From Channallabes apus (lineage: Eukaryota > Chordata > Actinopteri > Siluriformes > Clariidae), in NCBI GenBank assembly GCA_030522415.1, contig CM060127.1, forward strand, positions 15,110,646 to 15,174,645: a DNA stretch of 64,000 nucleotides. Reading direction: 5' to 3'. Under the pieces are notes generated by a model, which searched no databases, was not told the origin of the DNA, and saw only the letters and a list, made by a program, of their open reading frames with translations. Both the position numbers and the translations under genes were made by a program. Position 1 is the first letter of the stretch. Each line of letters starts with the position of its first letter. Shown here one piece after another: positions 1 through 11,341 of the stretch.

Positions 1-1068
1 TGTATCCGGGTTGTTTAATGAACTTTAAGCAAAAAGACAACATGTATTCATCTGTTTTATATAAATTACTGTTTTAACTTTGACTAGTTTTGGAAGAATA
101 AATTGAATTGTTAAAGTCATGTTTTGCGTGTTTTAATTTTGGGGGATTGTTTGGGTATTTAAAAATTGTTTAGTTGAACCAACAACTTCAATGGGCAAAA
201 AATGGGACACAACTTTGTTTTAAATAGTCAAAGAGTTGGGCTGAAAATAATAATAATAATTATTGATCATAGAAACAAATGAAACCAGTTAAACACTTGA
301 TTATATGTATTTGTGTTTGTGATTGTGACCCATGATAATTTTTTCTCAGTATAAATAAATGTTTTGGGTTTTAAGAACTCCAAAAGAGCAACGACAAACT
401 TGGTATTCTTCCTCCTTCCACTCCTGGTGTTAATTGCTCTGTGTGTGCGTGTGTGTTTTTGGCGGGGGGATGGGTGTGTGTGTGTTTTCGGCTGTTCAGC
501 AGTTCTAAACACAAGCACAGTTTTTGTCCTTAACTAAAATACTTCAATACGTTAATAATGAATTTATTTTGTTGAATAAGGTAATAAGCGATATTTAAAC
601 CAAACCAGTAAGTTAAGTAAGTGTTCCATACATTAAAGTACTGTGTATAACCAAGTGCCCTAGCAAACACAGTTACAGTACAGTTTACAGTACAAACAGA
701 GTGTGTGCGCTGGGGGGATTGGAAGGTGAGTGAGAATACTCATTTACAAGACAAAAGACGGTCAGAGGCAGCGCCGTTCTAGACCAGACAACACGGGGTG
801 GGGGGAGGGGGGCATCATGTTCGAGCACTGTTTTTACCTGGCCTTACTGTATAGTAACAGTATTGTATTTGCTGAATTGTGTTGAGGCACGCAAACCCCC
901 AGACCACAATAAGGTGGCAATCCCTCAGGGGGAAACTAAAAAATAAATATATATATATATATAATTATATAATAAAATATCCTTAATCCAGATTTTATCA
1001 ATGACATAACATTTATCTAAGCTGGATGGTCTAATTCTCAAAACCGTTTAACCTAAAGAAAAACATAA

Positions 1069-1130
1069 CACACTATAACTAGAATATTTACAAAACTGAA
1101 AGGTTGTCTTATGAATAATAAAAAATAGAA
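1069..1130 (+). repeat. Low-copy repeat, copy 1 (second copy 4209-4265)
   Basis: A block starting acacactataactagaat is nearly identical to one starting near 4203. A weaker match follows in both places (gatcataatatgttt versus gatcatattatgttt). The two copies are 3.1 kb apart in the same orientation. Class unknown; probably a small dispersed repeat or a local duplication. Confidence 0.6.
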
Positions 1131-1611
1131 ACTAAATTAAAACAGATGGGCTGTTGAACAGATCATAATATGTTTTATGTTTTCTGATTATAAATGATAT
1201 ATGGGTTGATTTTAGAAAGGCTAAATCAAATAGCTAGTTTTGGTAATGTCAGTCCAGTAACTATACTATGTAAAAGTAATTATAATATGAATTAATTAAG
1301 GGCAGGACCTAACCTAATGTTAATAATTTACACCATGATAACATTAGTATTCATGTTTTTGTATTTTTGTATTAACATTTTAAATGTTCAAATGAACGTT
1401 TCAGAGTATATAATTTGTCGTGTCATCTGTGATTGAGACCCATGAGTTAAATTGAAATATTTTTTATAGGTAGTAAGCCAGGTTTTAGTAACCTGCTTTA
1501 GTAATGGGCTCTAAAAGACAATGGAACATTACAGAACGTGCGAGTTGACGCCCATGCACAGATTAAAATGTTCATTTGAATTAAAATGACACACGCATGT
1601 CTGTGTGTGTG

Positions 1612-1648
1612 TATATATATATATATATATGTGTAATATATATATATG

Positions 1649-1696
<48 letters not shown>
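1612..1696. repeat. (TA)n microsatellite
   Basis: Almost pure TA dinucleotide tract with a few GT interruptions. Confidence 0.95.
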
Positions 1697-1698
<2 letters not shown>

Positions 1699-1699
1699 C

Positions 1700-1925
1700 T
1701 GCTGGGTAAATATAGGACTAACTAAATGCTGGGTTAATTTAACCCAGCAAGATGGGTTAAATATTCAATCCAAATGCTAGGTCATATTTAACTATAATGC
1801 TGGGTTAATTCTACCACATAAATGGTTCAAATGTTCTACCCATATGTTTGGGGTTTGTTGGTTCATTTTAACTGGAATGTTGGGTTAATTCTACCTCACA
1901 AATAGATTATTATTATTTTCATGTT
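1700..1925. repeat. Degenerate tandem repeat around TGCTGGGTTAATT
   Basis: The core tgctgggttaatt(c)ta recurs at about 1727, 1798 and 1878 (spacing about 70-80 bp), with inverted versions such as aacccagca beside it. This looks like the AACCCAGC-type internal repeat seen in some fish DNA transposons or MITEs. I cannot see its ends. Confidence 0.5.
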
Positions 1926-2576
1926 TTACAGTGAATCTGTAAAAAAAACACCCATGTCTATTAAACAGTTAAATTATTTTGATATACTTGCCTATTACAA
2001 AAAAACATACATATATGCAATAAACACCATCCTATTACATGTTCTTAGAAAAAAAATATTTATTTTTCAAAAGCACAAGAACAGATAATCAACAGCGACA
2101 TCATTACTATACTATCATTGATAAGGGCGGGATGGAGTAATTGCACAAATAGACTGAGGCAGCTTCTACAGAGCAGGATCTCTCTGTGACTTCAGATATC
2201 TTTTCTGAAGAACAAAACTATCCAGCTATTTTTTTTTTGGTTTGGTTAGATTAGTTCTGAACTCGCTTCCGTGAAACTATCGCTAAAACAATGTACTGAG
2301 CCCTCCTGAGGATATAAAGCTTTATTATTGTGTTTGAATAAATATTCAGATCTACCACAGCAGGTAATAAACTATGGTGTGTCATAAGCGAAGCAAACAC
2401 CACGATTATGCCTCGTTTCGTTCGACGGGAACGTGGTTCACTTGGCCGCGGTGTATTTTAAACCTGTGGAATGTTTCACTGTTTATGCTCACATAAGAGG
2501 AACAAAAGCTCAATGAGGACTAAACCAATGACTTCGGTAACTCCACTGAGTGTAACATCTGCATAGTGACACTGAA

Positions 2577-3204
2577 CATCTTCACTTTTCCGTTTACCTC
2601 TGAAAAAAAAGCTGTATTTTGTTTGTTTATATTTAGAGTTTTTATAACAGTAGAACAAGTACCCGCGCGGACGCACACACATAGACACACACACACACAG
2701 ACACACACACATAGACACACACACACACACACACACACAGACACACACACTCCCCTGAGCCCTCGGGAAACATCCAATCACCGTCGGTATACAAATGAGT
2801 CAAGACGTAGCCTAATGTGGTGTCGTGTCGGATTTCAGTGGTCACGGAGTGGGAAGACTTTGAAGAAGCTGCAGTGACAGCTGAACAACTTCACTTTTCC
2901 GTTTACCTCTGAGGAAAAAAAGCTGTATTTTGTTTGTTTATATCTAGAATTTTTATAGTAGTAAGAGAGAGTTATAGTTTGGTCTGTACTGTTGTTCGCA
3001 CCCTTGTAGAGAATAAATAAATGAATAACACCTTCATATCCCCTCTCAAGAGTGTCATAGTCCATTGTTAGTTTTAATGATCTGGCTGAAACTAATTATC
3101 ACTACATAAGTACCCTAACACCATTGATCATGAGTCTCAGCTGAACCTAATTCTATACTTGTAACAGAAAATGTAGATGCAGATTCCAAATGTGTATTTA
3201 TATA

Positions 3205-3238
<34 letters not shown>

Positions 3239-3421
3239 GTGTGTGTGTGTGTGTGTGTGTGTAGGCTCTACGCAGGGGCAAGAGAGGGCAGCGCACCCTT
3301 AAATGTCTGCACATGTTAATATATTCCTAAAATGTATATATTACAAGTTGATAAACTGATCTGCGGTAGCGGAAAAATCCGCTGAAATAGGACAGGCACA
3401 CTAACCCGCACACACACACAT

Positions 3422-3459
<38 letters not shown>

Positions 3460-3520
3460 CTCCCTTGAGCCCTGCGTCTGTCGGATTTCAGCGGTCACGG
3501 AAAGACTTTGAAGCAGTTTA
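2577..3520. repeat. Local partial triplication with CA microsatellites
   Basis: The block starting cttcacttttccgtttacct occurs at about 2579 and 2888. A second block (CA tract, then tcccctgagccct, then gtcggatttcagyggtcacgg and aagactttgaag) occurs at about 2676-2866 and again at 3396-3512. The CA tracts lie at about 2676-2750 and 3409-3459, and a GATA/GT tract at about 3204-3262. All copies are in the same orientation. Confidence 0.65.
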
Positions 3521-4466
3521 TATATGAATCTAAGCTTGAACTTATCAGCATTGTAAATATATAATACTTTTCAAATAAAATCGCTATTACTTTGACCCTG
3601 AAGTTTAGTTTAGCACACAAAAAAAACAGAAAAGTCATTTCTGGTAAATCAACGGAATGTGTAGTTTATTTACAGTAATTCATTAAAAAATGAATATACA
3701 TTGTACAGTACACGGTAAACACGGGAAAGATTACAAAATGGAAAAACAAACAGTGTCTACTTTATAAACAGCTTAGTATGTGCGTCGAGATGCTGAAATC
3801 CCTTGCATGTTTTTGCTTCCAAGTGGAGAGATATTTGACCGATAGCCTAGAACAAAAGATCTATAGGTGTGATCACAACCCCCTCCGACCGACCGTGCCA
3901 TCAATCACTGGCCACCTCAGAAGTTCCCTCCAATGTATGGCTGCAATACTTGTTTTGCAAGTATTTTTAACACCATTCAAAGGCTTCAAAGGGGCAGTTA
4001 TCGGCTATGACACGTTGAAGGAGAACTTAATAGTTCTCAAAAATAGTGTAAATGTCTGCAACAATCACTAACCATTAAAATGTTTTTTTTTTTGTAATTA
4101 AACACGAAAATATTAATTATATTTCCATATATATACATACACACACACACACACACACAAGGGCGTAGGTTTGCTACCTATGACTCCAACTAATAATAAT
4201 AACACACTATAACTAGAATATTTACAAAACTGAAAGGTTTTCTTATGAATAATAAAAAAAACATTATAACTCAAAAAGATCATATTATGTTTATATATAT
4301 ATATTTTATAGTAACTGAACAGCTCTCTTCTCTCCAATCCACTCATACACCACAGTCTCCTATTTCTCTGTGCGCGCGCTGCAGCCTGTGAATGAATACA
4401 CGCAGCGGAGGTTTTACATATTTAAAACGTAAAAAGGTGTCTCCATCATAAATAGCCCTGAATTAA

Positions 4467-4470
<4 letters not shown>

Positions 4471-4534
<64 letters not shown>
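4471..4534. repeat. (TA)n(CA)n microsatellite
   Basis: Pure TA tract followed by a CA tract. Confidence 0.95.
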
Positions 4535-5089
4535 TGTTTTGTGAGATTTTCCCTTACTTGGTTTTATCAATTTATATTACTCCCTATAATAATGTAAACA
4601 TTGCTAATTTATGTTTTGGAAAGAAACTTAAGTAATTATTTCATCTATATCTTTCATAAATCACACAACTAAAATATAATTAAACAGTTTATTCACCAAC
4701 ATTACCAAATATTTGTGACATTCACAGTCTAGATCCAAGTTGTCTTTTTAATAAAAGTGCATTCAGCTAAAATTTGCATCCATAGAAAAAAACTGCACGG
4801 CACCAGGGCCTGAAATACTTGTTTTAAACAAAATTGTGTAAAATAATAAATAAATAAAATACAGCATTCATTTAGAAATAAAATGCAGCAGAAAATACTT
4901 TAAACAAACTGTAGAATAAACGTTAAAACGTAATAGCCCTCTGAAGCAGTGAAGTTGCAACTTTCAAATCAGCACTCTGGACTTGTGCACTTAAAAGTAT
5001 GCCATTGAAACCTTAATGCATGAAAACATTTTAAGCTGAACATGTAAACACAACATGTAAACACTTGTAGTCAAGCCAAATCAAATGTT

Positions 5090-5270
5090 TTAAGATGATA
5101 ACTTCATCTTTAAAGCTTGCACTTTTGGTGATAGCTTAATCCCATCAAGTTCTAGAAGAACTTTCTGAAAATAGCCTCTCCTTCAAGGATTATGGATACA
5201 CCAACCGGTTCTTCCCCTTCAACAGCACGGACGACAAGGATTTTAAGAAGGTGTCACTTCGTCTGTCCCC
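5090..5270 (-). pseudogene. Decayed terminal exon of an unidentified teleost gene
   Basis: Read on the minus strand, a splice-acceptor-like tract ending ttttatgcag (plus positions 5271-5280) is followed by protein-like sequence. One frame reads about 28 residues and includes VRAVEGEEPVGV. After a stop and a frame change a second block reads ELDGIKLSPKVQALK and ends in TAA at 5090-5092. The two blocks look like the start and end of a C-terminal domain whose middle has been lost. From memory the style resembles a multicopy, uncharacterised teleost protein family, but I cannot verify that. In-frame stops and the missing middle say it is not functional. Confidence 0.4.
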
Positions 5271-5666
5271 CTGCATAAAATTTACAAGAAAATAAATCAT
5301 TTATTTTGAGAAGCAAAAAAATCTGAATTGCTTCAACCTGTGCTGACTTCATTGAGAAAAAAATAATAATAAAAATAAATGATAATAAAAAAATGACCAT
5401 CACTTCATATACTTCATATTGTTAAACTTGGGTTAAATTGCTTTATCTTGCATCAGTAAAACATGGCATGAGATGGCTTTACAGTGTCAGGAAATCCTAT
5501 GATGAATGCTGAGTTTGTATTTAAAGGGTTAGTCCAAACATGAAAATTCGTTCAATAATTACTCATTTATATATACATTTGCATTTATATGCTTCTGTCC
5601 AATACAACAAACACTATATTCAAGGTATTAATAAATTGTATAATTAATAAGAAAACAATGCTTTAC

Positions 5667-5723
5667 CAGGCAATCATCAAAGAGATCCTCTTCAGATTCA
5701 CGTCTCATCTTTACACTTTGTTT
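5667..5723 (-). pseudogene. Candidate small internal exon of the same relic gene
   Basis: On the minus strand a 57-bp open block (19 codons, reading KQSVKMRRESEEDLFDDCL) is bounded by an acceptor-like tattttcacag and a donor-like gtaaag (plus 5661-5666). It lies 393 bp upstream, in transcription sense, of the decayed terminal exon at 5090-5270. The acidic, charged composition and clean splice borders suggest a real former exon. Neither exon function nor present expression can be judged from sequence. Confidence 0.35.
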
Positions 5724-5769
5724 CTGTGAAAATATTTACATTGTATCATTACATAATCTTTTATTCGTA

Positions 5770-5905
5770 CAACTACATTCAGGCATTTCTTCATCTTTTG
5801 TAAGTTTGCCTTTATCCAAAGCAAATTACAAAAGAGGAAGGCGTCAAGCAGTGCTACTAACACAAAGTTTCTGACACCGTTAGAAAATACAAGATAGAAC
5901 AGTGA
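5770..5905 (-). mobile_element. SINE tail fragment
   Basis: Contains tttatccaaagcaaattac, a diverged reverse complement of the gtaagtcgctttggataa tail of common fish tRNA-derived SINEs. It is followed by the usual acacaaagttt and accgtt segments. The 5' (tRNA) part is missing or unrecognisable. Confidence 0.5.
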
Positions 5906-6019
5906 GGGATTAAGGAAAAAGTGAGAAGCAAGAATCATGTGTGCAAAGATTAAGCATGTAGGGTCACAGGATGACTCGACTTATTTTTATTGTCTGCAAT
6001 GCGATTTAGACAAATTAGA

Positions 6020-6857
6020 ACTGCGGTAAAGCCAGCCGCGGTTCAGAAGAACACGGTCAAGCCAGCCGCGATTGATTTTAGTGTGCGCACATATTACAGT
6101 GATTACGGTAGTTTCAGGACCGACACAGAGACAACGCGCTTTCAGAGCGCTTTTCATTTAGACGCCCAGGACTGAGAGATAATACAACATGCTCGTCAAT
6201 TTTTACTTGCTTATTTATTTGCATTTCTGCTTTAATATCCGTGTTATTTATTGGTGACTTTGACGGTTGTCTGTTACAATATTTTTCTTAAATATTCACC
6301 ATTCAAATAATTGTTTTATGTAGATAAGTTACAGCAGAATTCGTAGAAAACAGACAAAATAATGTATTTAGTCTTTCTAAATACCAGAATTGATTTTTAT
6401 TTTGTTTTACTGTTCAAAAGTAGCAGTTATTCTTCAATGAATGTTTTCTATAATGAGGATTAACGTCTGCTTTGGAAGAGAGGTCAAATAAACAAATGTT
6501 CACAATGGGGAAAAAAAGTTAAATAAAATGCCTTTATTTCACTTCAGAGACCTATGAAAAAATAAATTCTAGTAAGTATAAAACGCCATGGTCAGTTTTT
6601 ATCCCATATAATGTACACACATTATATGATAATAAAAAAAAAGTAGAAAAAAACAATGATCAGTTCTTATTCAGGACGTCCCATACTATATACACACCAC
6701 ATATGAAACTATTTTACTGCAGCATTTTTCAGATATGGGGCATTCTCTCTGTGTTGTTCATGAAACTACCGTAATCGCTGTAATATGCGCGCGCACTAAA
6801 ATCAATCGCGGCTGGCTTGACCGTGTTTTTCTGAACCGCGGCTGGCTTTACCGCAGT
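6020..6857. mobile_element. Long-TIR non-autonomous DNA transposon (8-bp TSD)
   Basis: The 838-bp segment has inverted arms of about 96 bp at 6020-6115 and 6762-6857 with only a few mismatches, and weaker complementarity for another 30 bp inward. The ends read ACTGCGGTAAAGCC. The flanks carry a perfect 8-bp duplication AAATTAGA at 6012-6019 and 6858-6865. Each arm holds two near-identical subterminal repeats of the form ggtMaagccagccgcg. An 8-bp TSD fits hAT, P or Merlin elements; hAT is the most common of these in fish, but the terminal bases are not the usual hAT CAG. No transposase is encoded. It lies between the candidate exons at 5667 and 7312. Confidence 0.8.
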
Positions 6858-7311
6858 AAATTAGAGCTGCTGTCAATACTGTATGAACATATGTACAGGT
6901 TCTTTACTCGTAACTCATTAATAAAGTCCGGCTTCAGAAAAAAAACGTTTATTGCTAGTGCTCTTTTACCATTTAATGCTTTAACACACACGACTCAGTT
7001 TGTTCAGAAATGGCATCTAACTGGCGAGGCTTTGTCTGAACACGCCGTTTTCACTCGGGTTGGGGGAAAGAAACACACATCTCGGTGTATTAATCCGCGC
7101 GCTCGGTTCGTTATTATTTTATTTATTTATTTATTTACCACAGGACCCATGGGGGCTCCGTAGGTTCAGGTTTTTACACGAAAACGGTGTTTTGTGAATC
7201 TCCACACTATTAAAAACTGAAATTGCTAATTGTACGTCCTGAGATTAAGATGAACATTAATTGGGAGTCATGAAAGCGAGAATCACATCCAAAAAAGAAA
7301 GCTAAACTTAC

Positions 7312-7434
7312 CTCGAACACGACAAACTCCAGCTGCAGCCACACCGTGTTGTAACCTCCGTGATGATCCACAACCGACTGATACACAGCGCCGGCACAGC
7401 GACTCCAAACACGCATGCGCAGTTTAATTTGCAC
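7312..7434 (-). other. Candidate first coding exon with splice donor
   Basis: A 41-codon open block on the minus strand (starting MQIKLRMRVW, or MRVW from 7416) ends in ...FVVFE directly at a consensus donor gag|gtaagt (intron begins at 7311). It sits in the most CpG-rich part of the first 10 kb and overlaps a palindromic gcatgcgcag motif at about 7414-7423, like an NRF-1 site. That is typical of a TSS region. I do not recognise the protein. It is on the same strand and upstream of the relic exons at 5667-5723 and 5090-5270, so it may be the 5' end of the same gene. It could also be a chance ORF in a CpG island. Confidence 0.35.
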
Positions 7435-7675
7435 ACATTTTCGGCTTCAGTAGACACACAATACTTCAGACTGAAACACGACTGCCCCCTACAGGTAATG
7501 AAGGGCATGTTCACAGCTTCCCGCACGCAGCCGCGCAAAGCCGCGGCAAGTCACGGGATCCCTTTTCTCGAAACGCAGGTTTTTAATGGCGACATCTGTA
7601 CCATCCATTTTTTTCTAACCAGACTCGGTACCTGCACTGCATTTATGTACAGTAGCGGTAGGGTTGTATGAAGTG

Positions 7676-7800
7676 TACTGTAGGGTTCAGGGTCTTGCAC
7701 AGGTGATGCATAGGTGGTGGCACTGCCTGACCCCCCGACAAGCAACCCAGAGCCTCAACCACCTAAACCATCACTGCCCATCAGTGGTTAGACTGCGGAT
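7676..7800 (-). mobile_element. SINE fragment (tRNA-derived type)
   Basis: The reverse complement reads gggcagtgatggtttaggtg, then gaggctctgggttgcttgtc. This is the diverged 5' part of the same tRNA-derived SINE type found in better condition at 28331-28570. The rest is lost. Confidence 0.45.
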
Positions 7801-7959
7801 TTAAAATACTGAGACTGAAATATTGTACTGTATGTTCACCTGAGACACTTGCATGTTTTCCTCTATTCAGTTGCACTCTTACTTGTATCCTGATTGGTCA
7901 GCTTGACATCACCCTGCACTCTTTTGATCCAAAAATAGGCTGCACTCTGTTTTACCTTT

Positions 7960-8404
7960 TTCAAACATTCTGCTGTGATGGAAAGACCCGGTGAGGCTTT
8001 TAAAACGAATTACATGCACATGTACAAGGCACGACATTAGAAAACATTGCAAAAAATGATTTAAATAAATGAATAAATAAAATAAACCCTCTACACAACA
8101 ACAAGAGTTACAACCCAGCTATGCAGTTTTTGTTAAACTGTGCCAGGAGCTATGAGGTTGCACAAATAGCATTCAATTATTACGCAGATTAAAGTGCGTG
8201 GAGCTTAAGCATATAAATAAGTTTGCACTAAGTTAAGACATAAGACAGGGAAAAGTCTTAAGGACTCACGGTTCACAAAATGTAAAAGATAGCAATTATC
8301 TAAATTACACTGATTTGCCATCTGTGTAAATACTGTGACTGACAGATTCTACATTGATATATTTATCTGAAGTAGCAAAAGGACCATCATCTGGTTGACT
8401 TTTC

Positions 8405-8440
<36 letters not shown>

Positions 8441-10470
8441 GTTTTGATCCTGACTCAGACTCAATTAGTTTTGCTCTTTGTTACAGTGATCTTGAGCTGA
8501 ATATTAGTATATTGAAGTCTTAGCGTTTAATGTGATAACCAATAATTCCACTAAATTTATTTTTAGTCATTATTTACACATTGAATAAACAAACAAGAAA
8601 AAAAAATCCTGCTTTTTGTCCTTTTTATGTTTTTAGTATATTTGCAAGGGGTTAAATGAGAAAATTAGATCCCCCCGCCCCCTCATATAAGAAGATTATC
8701 TTGATGCTCAGCTCTGCTGGATGGGTGTGGCTCAGCAGGTTCTCATTTACATAAACACTGAAACAGTGTGTTGGGAAGAGGAGTGAAACAGAAGGTGGTA
8801 CAGTACAAGAAGCGCATTATCAAGGGGTTATTTCAGCTTGAGCACAACACACATGCGCGCAGACACACACTCACATGTTGGTTGAGCTCTTGAATGAGAC
8901 CTGGGTTAGCTTTTTAAAGAAATAGTAAAATATGAGACATTTAAGGCAGAGGTTTTCACTTTCAGAGTCGAGACCCCATGAGGGATCTCTATAGATACAG
9001 ATTTTAAACCAATAGCATTTTTAGATCTAAACATAACTTGATTTATGGCATATCTCAAAAGGATAATTAAAACTAAGCTGCCATTAGCCTTCATTTGCAT
9101 GTTTATTATTGAAATTTCATTTAATTTGGAGCTCCTCTTGTGCTCATTTTACGGAGATGCAACATGTTCAACATGCTGTCATCCAGATCACATTATTCAT
9201 ACCAGGCAGTGGCAGCATGCAGAGCAGCCTTTTCAAATAAAAAAGGAGTATATTTCTGGATTGGCACAGTAAAGGTTTCAAAGGGTTGGGGGATATGACA
9301 ATTTATAGACCTGTAAAATGAAATGACTGAATTTAAAAAAGGCTGAAAACTAAAAAATATTATCTAGGAATTGTCGTAGGAATTGTCGGCTGGGAGTTAT
9401 TGCCACATCCTGACCTCGAGGCCATTTGTACATGTTTGTGACAATAAAGGAGTTCCTGGGAGGCCATTGTATCAGACATGAAGCCGGTAGTCCAATCATG
9501 GCTCTGGCATACTGAGATTGTAAAATAGTGAAACACTTGAAATAGTGCATAAGTGTACTGTAGCAGAGCTTATATGGAGAAATTAAACAAGTTTTTACTC
9601 TCATAACATGTTTTCTGTTATTTTATATAATCATACAAGTCCAGGTTTGGCTTGAACGGTAACAAACCAATGAATCGACGATGATATGAAGAACATGGAA
9701 AAAAATAAGGTCTAGCAAGCCTAGTATTAGAAATATTTGTTTTTCTTTGTAGTTATTTGTGATATTAAATATTGTGTATTACTGTACAGTATATAGAGCT
9801 TAAAAATTACAGTACTGTGAACATTACAGTAAGAAATGTATGTAATATCTTTAACAGTGAGTCATTTCAGCCAAAGAGCAAAGCAGAAGAAAATACTGTT
9901 ATGCTATCAAAAGCAATGAGAAAATTATTCCATCGATCCCATCTAGTTCTTGATGCGTCTACATTTGTCAGGCACAGATATCCTTCTAGCTCACATTTAC
10001 TATCAGCTAATCAATAGCTAGTAAAGCTTCTCTCAACACCCAACACTCCACTACACACATGCACACACACACACACTGATGTGGTGCTTTATACTGGATG
10101 CAATTTAACACAGTGGCTTTTCATGAGGGATGTATGGTCGCATCACTCAGGATGGAGGTGGAGCCCAAGACACAGAGCAGCGAGAAGGAAAAAAAAACTA
10201 GCTTCTGGTTTAGGATCCACTGGGAGACTTTAAAATACACACACTCTTGTTCGATTTACATGATTCACACAAAGCTCTGTAAGCAGAGGGATTTGCATTG
10301 AATGACTACAGCGCTGGATGGTACAGTTTATTGACGTCTAACGCCAAGATCTCACCAATCTTTACTCCGTTTAAGATGACTCTCGCTGTACTGTATCCTT
10401 GTACTCACAAGGATGACCGCTCAAATTATTGAATGGGAACCTATGGTTTATGGTGGTACCATTGGTTTCA
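7960..10470. other. Non-coding stretch
   Basis: No gene is recognised. It holds an (ATT)n tract at 8405-8440, a short CA tract near 10060, and many TACAGTA/TACTGTA heptamers (for example near 8762, 9554, 9780-9832). Open frames here are short and unlike known families. Confidence 0.6.
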
Positions 10471-10477
10471 TGGTGGG

Positions 10478-10692
10478 GCTTTATTTATTTATTTTTTACA
10501 ACACATTCACAGCATTTGGCAGGGGGCCCTTATCCAGAGCGACTTACATTTTATCTCATTATACTGTACATCTGAGCAGTTGAGAGTTAGGGGCCATGGT
10601 CAAGGGCCCAACAGTGGGAACTTGGTGGTTCCGGAACTTTCTGATCCAGAGTCCAATGCCAAAACCATTGAGCTGCCCCTGGCCCTATAGCA
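10478..10692 (-). mobile_element. tRNA-derived SINE, minus orientation
   Basis: The reverse complement begins gggccaggggcagctcaatg (degenerate A box), contains cccactgttgggcccttg, and ends with the classic fish SINE tail gtaagtcgctctggataagg followed by tgccaaatgctgtgaa. The B box is diverged, so this copy is old. Confidence 0.7.
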
Positions 10693-10766
10693 CCCTCATC
10701 ATAGAGCAGAGACTTGTCTTAGGTAACCAGGTTTAATTGGGTAGGCAAAATGGTGTATCTTTTTTA

Positions 10767-10968
10767 CCTCCACAGTCCAAAGACCTCAGATTAGGCTAAC
10801 TGGCATTCCTAAATTGCGTGTACAGTATATGTGTGTGCCCTGCAATGGATTGGCACCCTGTCCAGGGTGTATCCCGCTTTGTGCCCTATGTCTCCTGGGA
10901 TACGTTCCAGGCTCCCCACGACCCTGAATTGAGGATAAAGCAGTATAGATGATGAGTGAGTGAGGTTT
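10767..10968 (+). mobile_element. 3' part of a SINE (same family as 23389-23768)
   Basis: Runs from cacagtccaaagacctcaga through ccctgcaatggattggcacc to a gatgatgagtgagtga tail. The tRNA-like head is missing. A TACAGTA heptamer at about 10821 sits where the intact copies read continuous GT-rich sequence, a possible excision scar. Confidence 0.7.
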
Positions 10969-11341
10969 AAATGGAATTGTTGAACAAAGGTTGGGATTTT
11001 ACACAAAGCAGCTCATACAAACGTCCTTAGCGATATTATTTTCAAATAATAAACAAAAACATTATTTGGTTGGTGCCCATGTTACCCACACCAATTCTTA
11101 CCTGAGCATGAAAGGGTAGGTCACTGGTAGAACTGAATTGAATTTTAATGTAAACTATACAATCATACAACATTAGAATGTAAAAATATTGATAATATTT
11201 TAAATCAGCAATGACGGTTTTGACTTTAGGACCATAACTGTAAGGTTTTCCGACTGTATTTTGTGAACTTTCCCATGACTCTATGTCCATAAAACAACTG
11301 CTCATTGCACTTCCTTATTTTTTATACAAATTTTATTTATA

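Larger units (their letters stand above)
1..5089. other. AT-rich non-coding stretch
   Basis: I see no convincing gene here. The stretch is AT-rich with microsatellites and a few low-copy duplications, listed separately. The longest open frames (for example 3778-4071 plus) match no family I recognise and lack coding character. It could be intronic, 3' flanking or intergenic DNA of the minus-strand gene relic that begins at 5090. Confidence 0.6.

Noticed and set aside
2476..2877. Several overlapping open frames rich in Cys-Val or Thr-His repeats
   Set aside because: They are translations of CA/GT microsatellites on both strands.
3778..4071. 97-codon plus-strand open frame
   Set aside because: No recognisable domain, no splice or promoter context; length is within chance for this much sequence.
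10381..10420. TACTGTA near a possible promoter
   Set aside because: No TATA, Inr or coding context; counted only as one of the scar-type heptamers.
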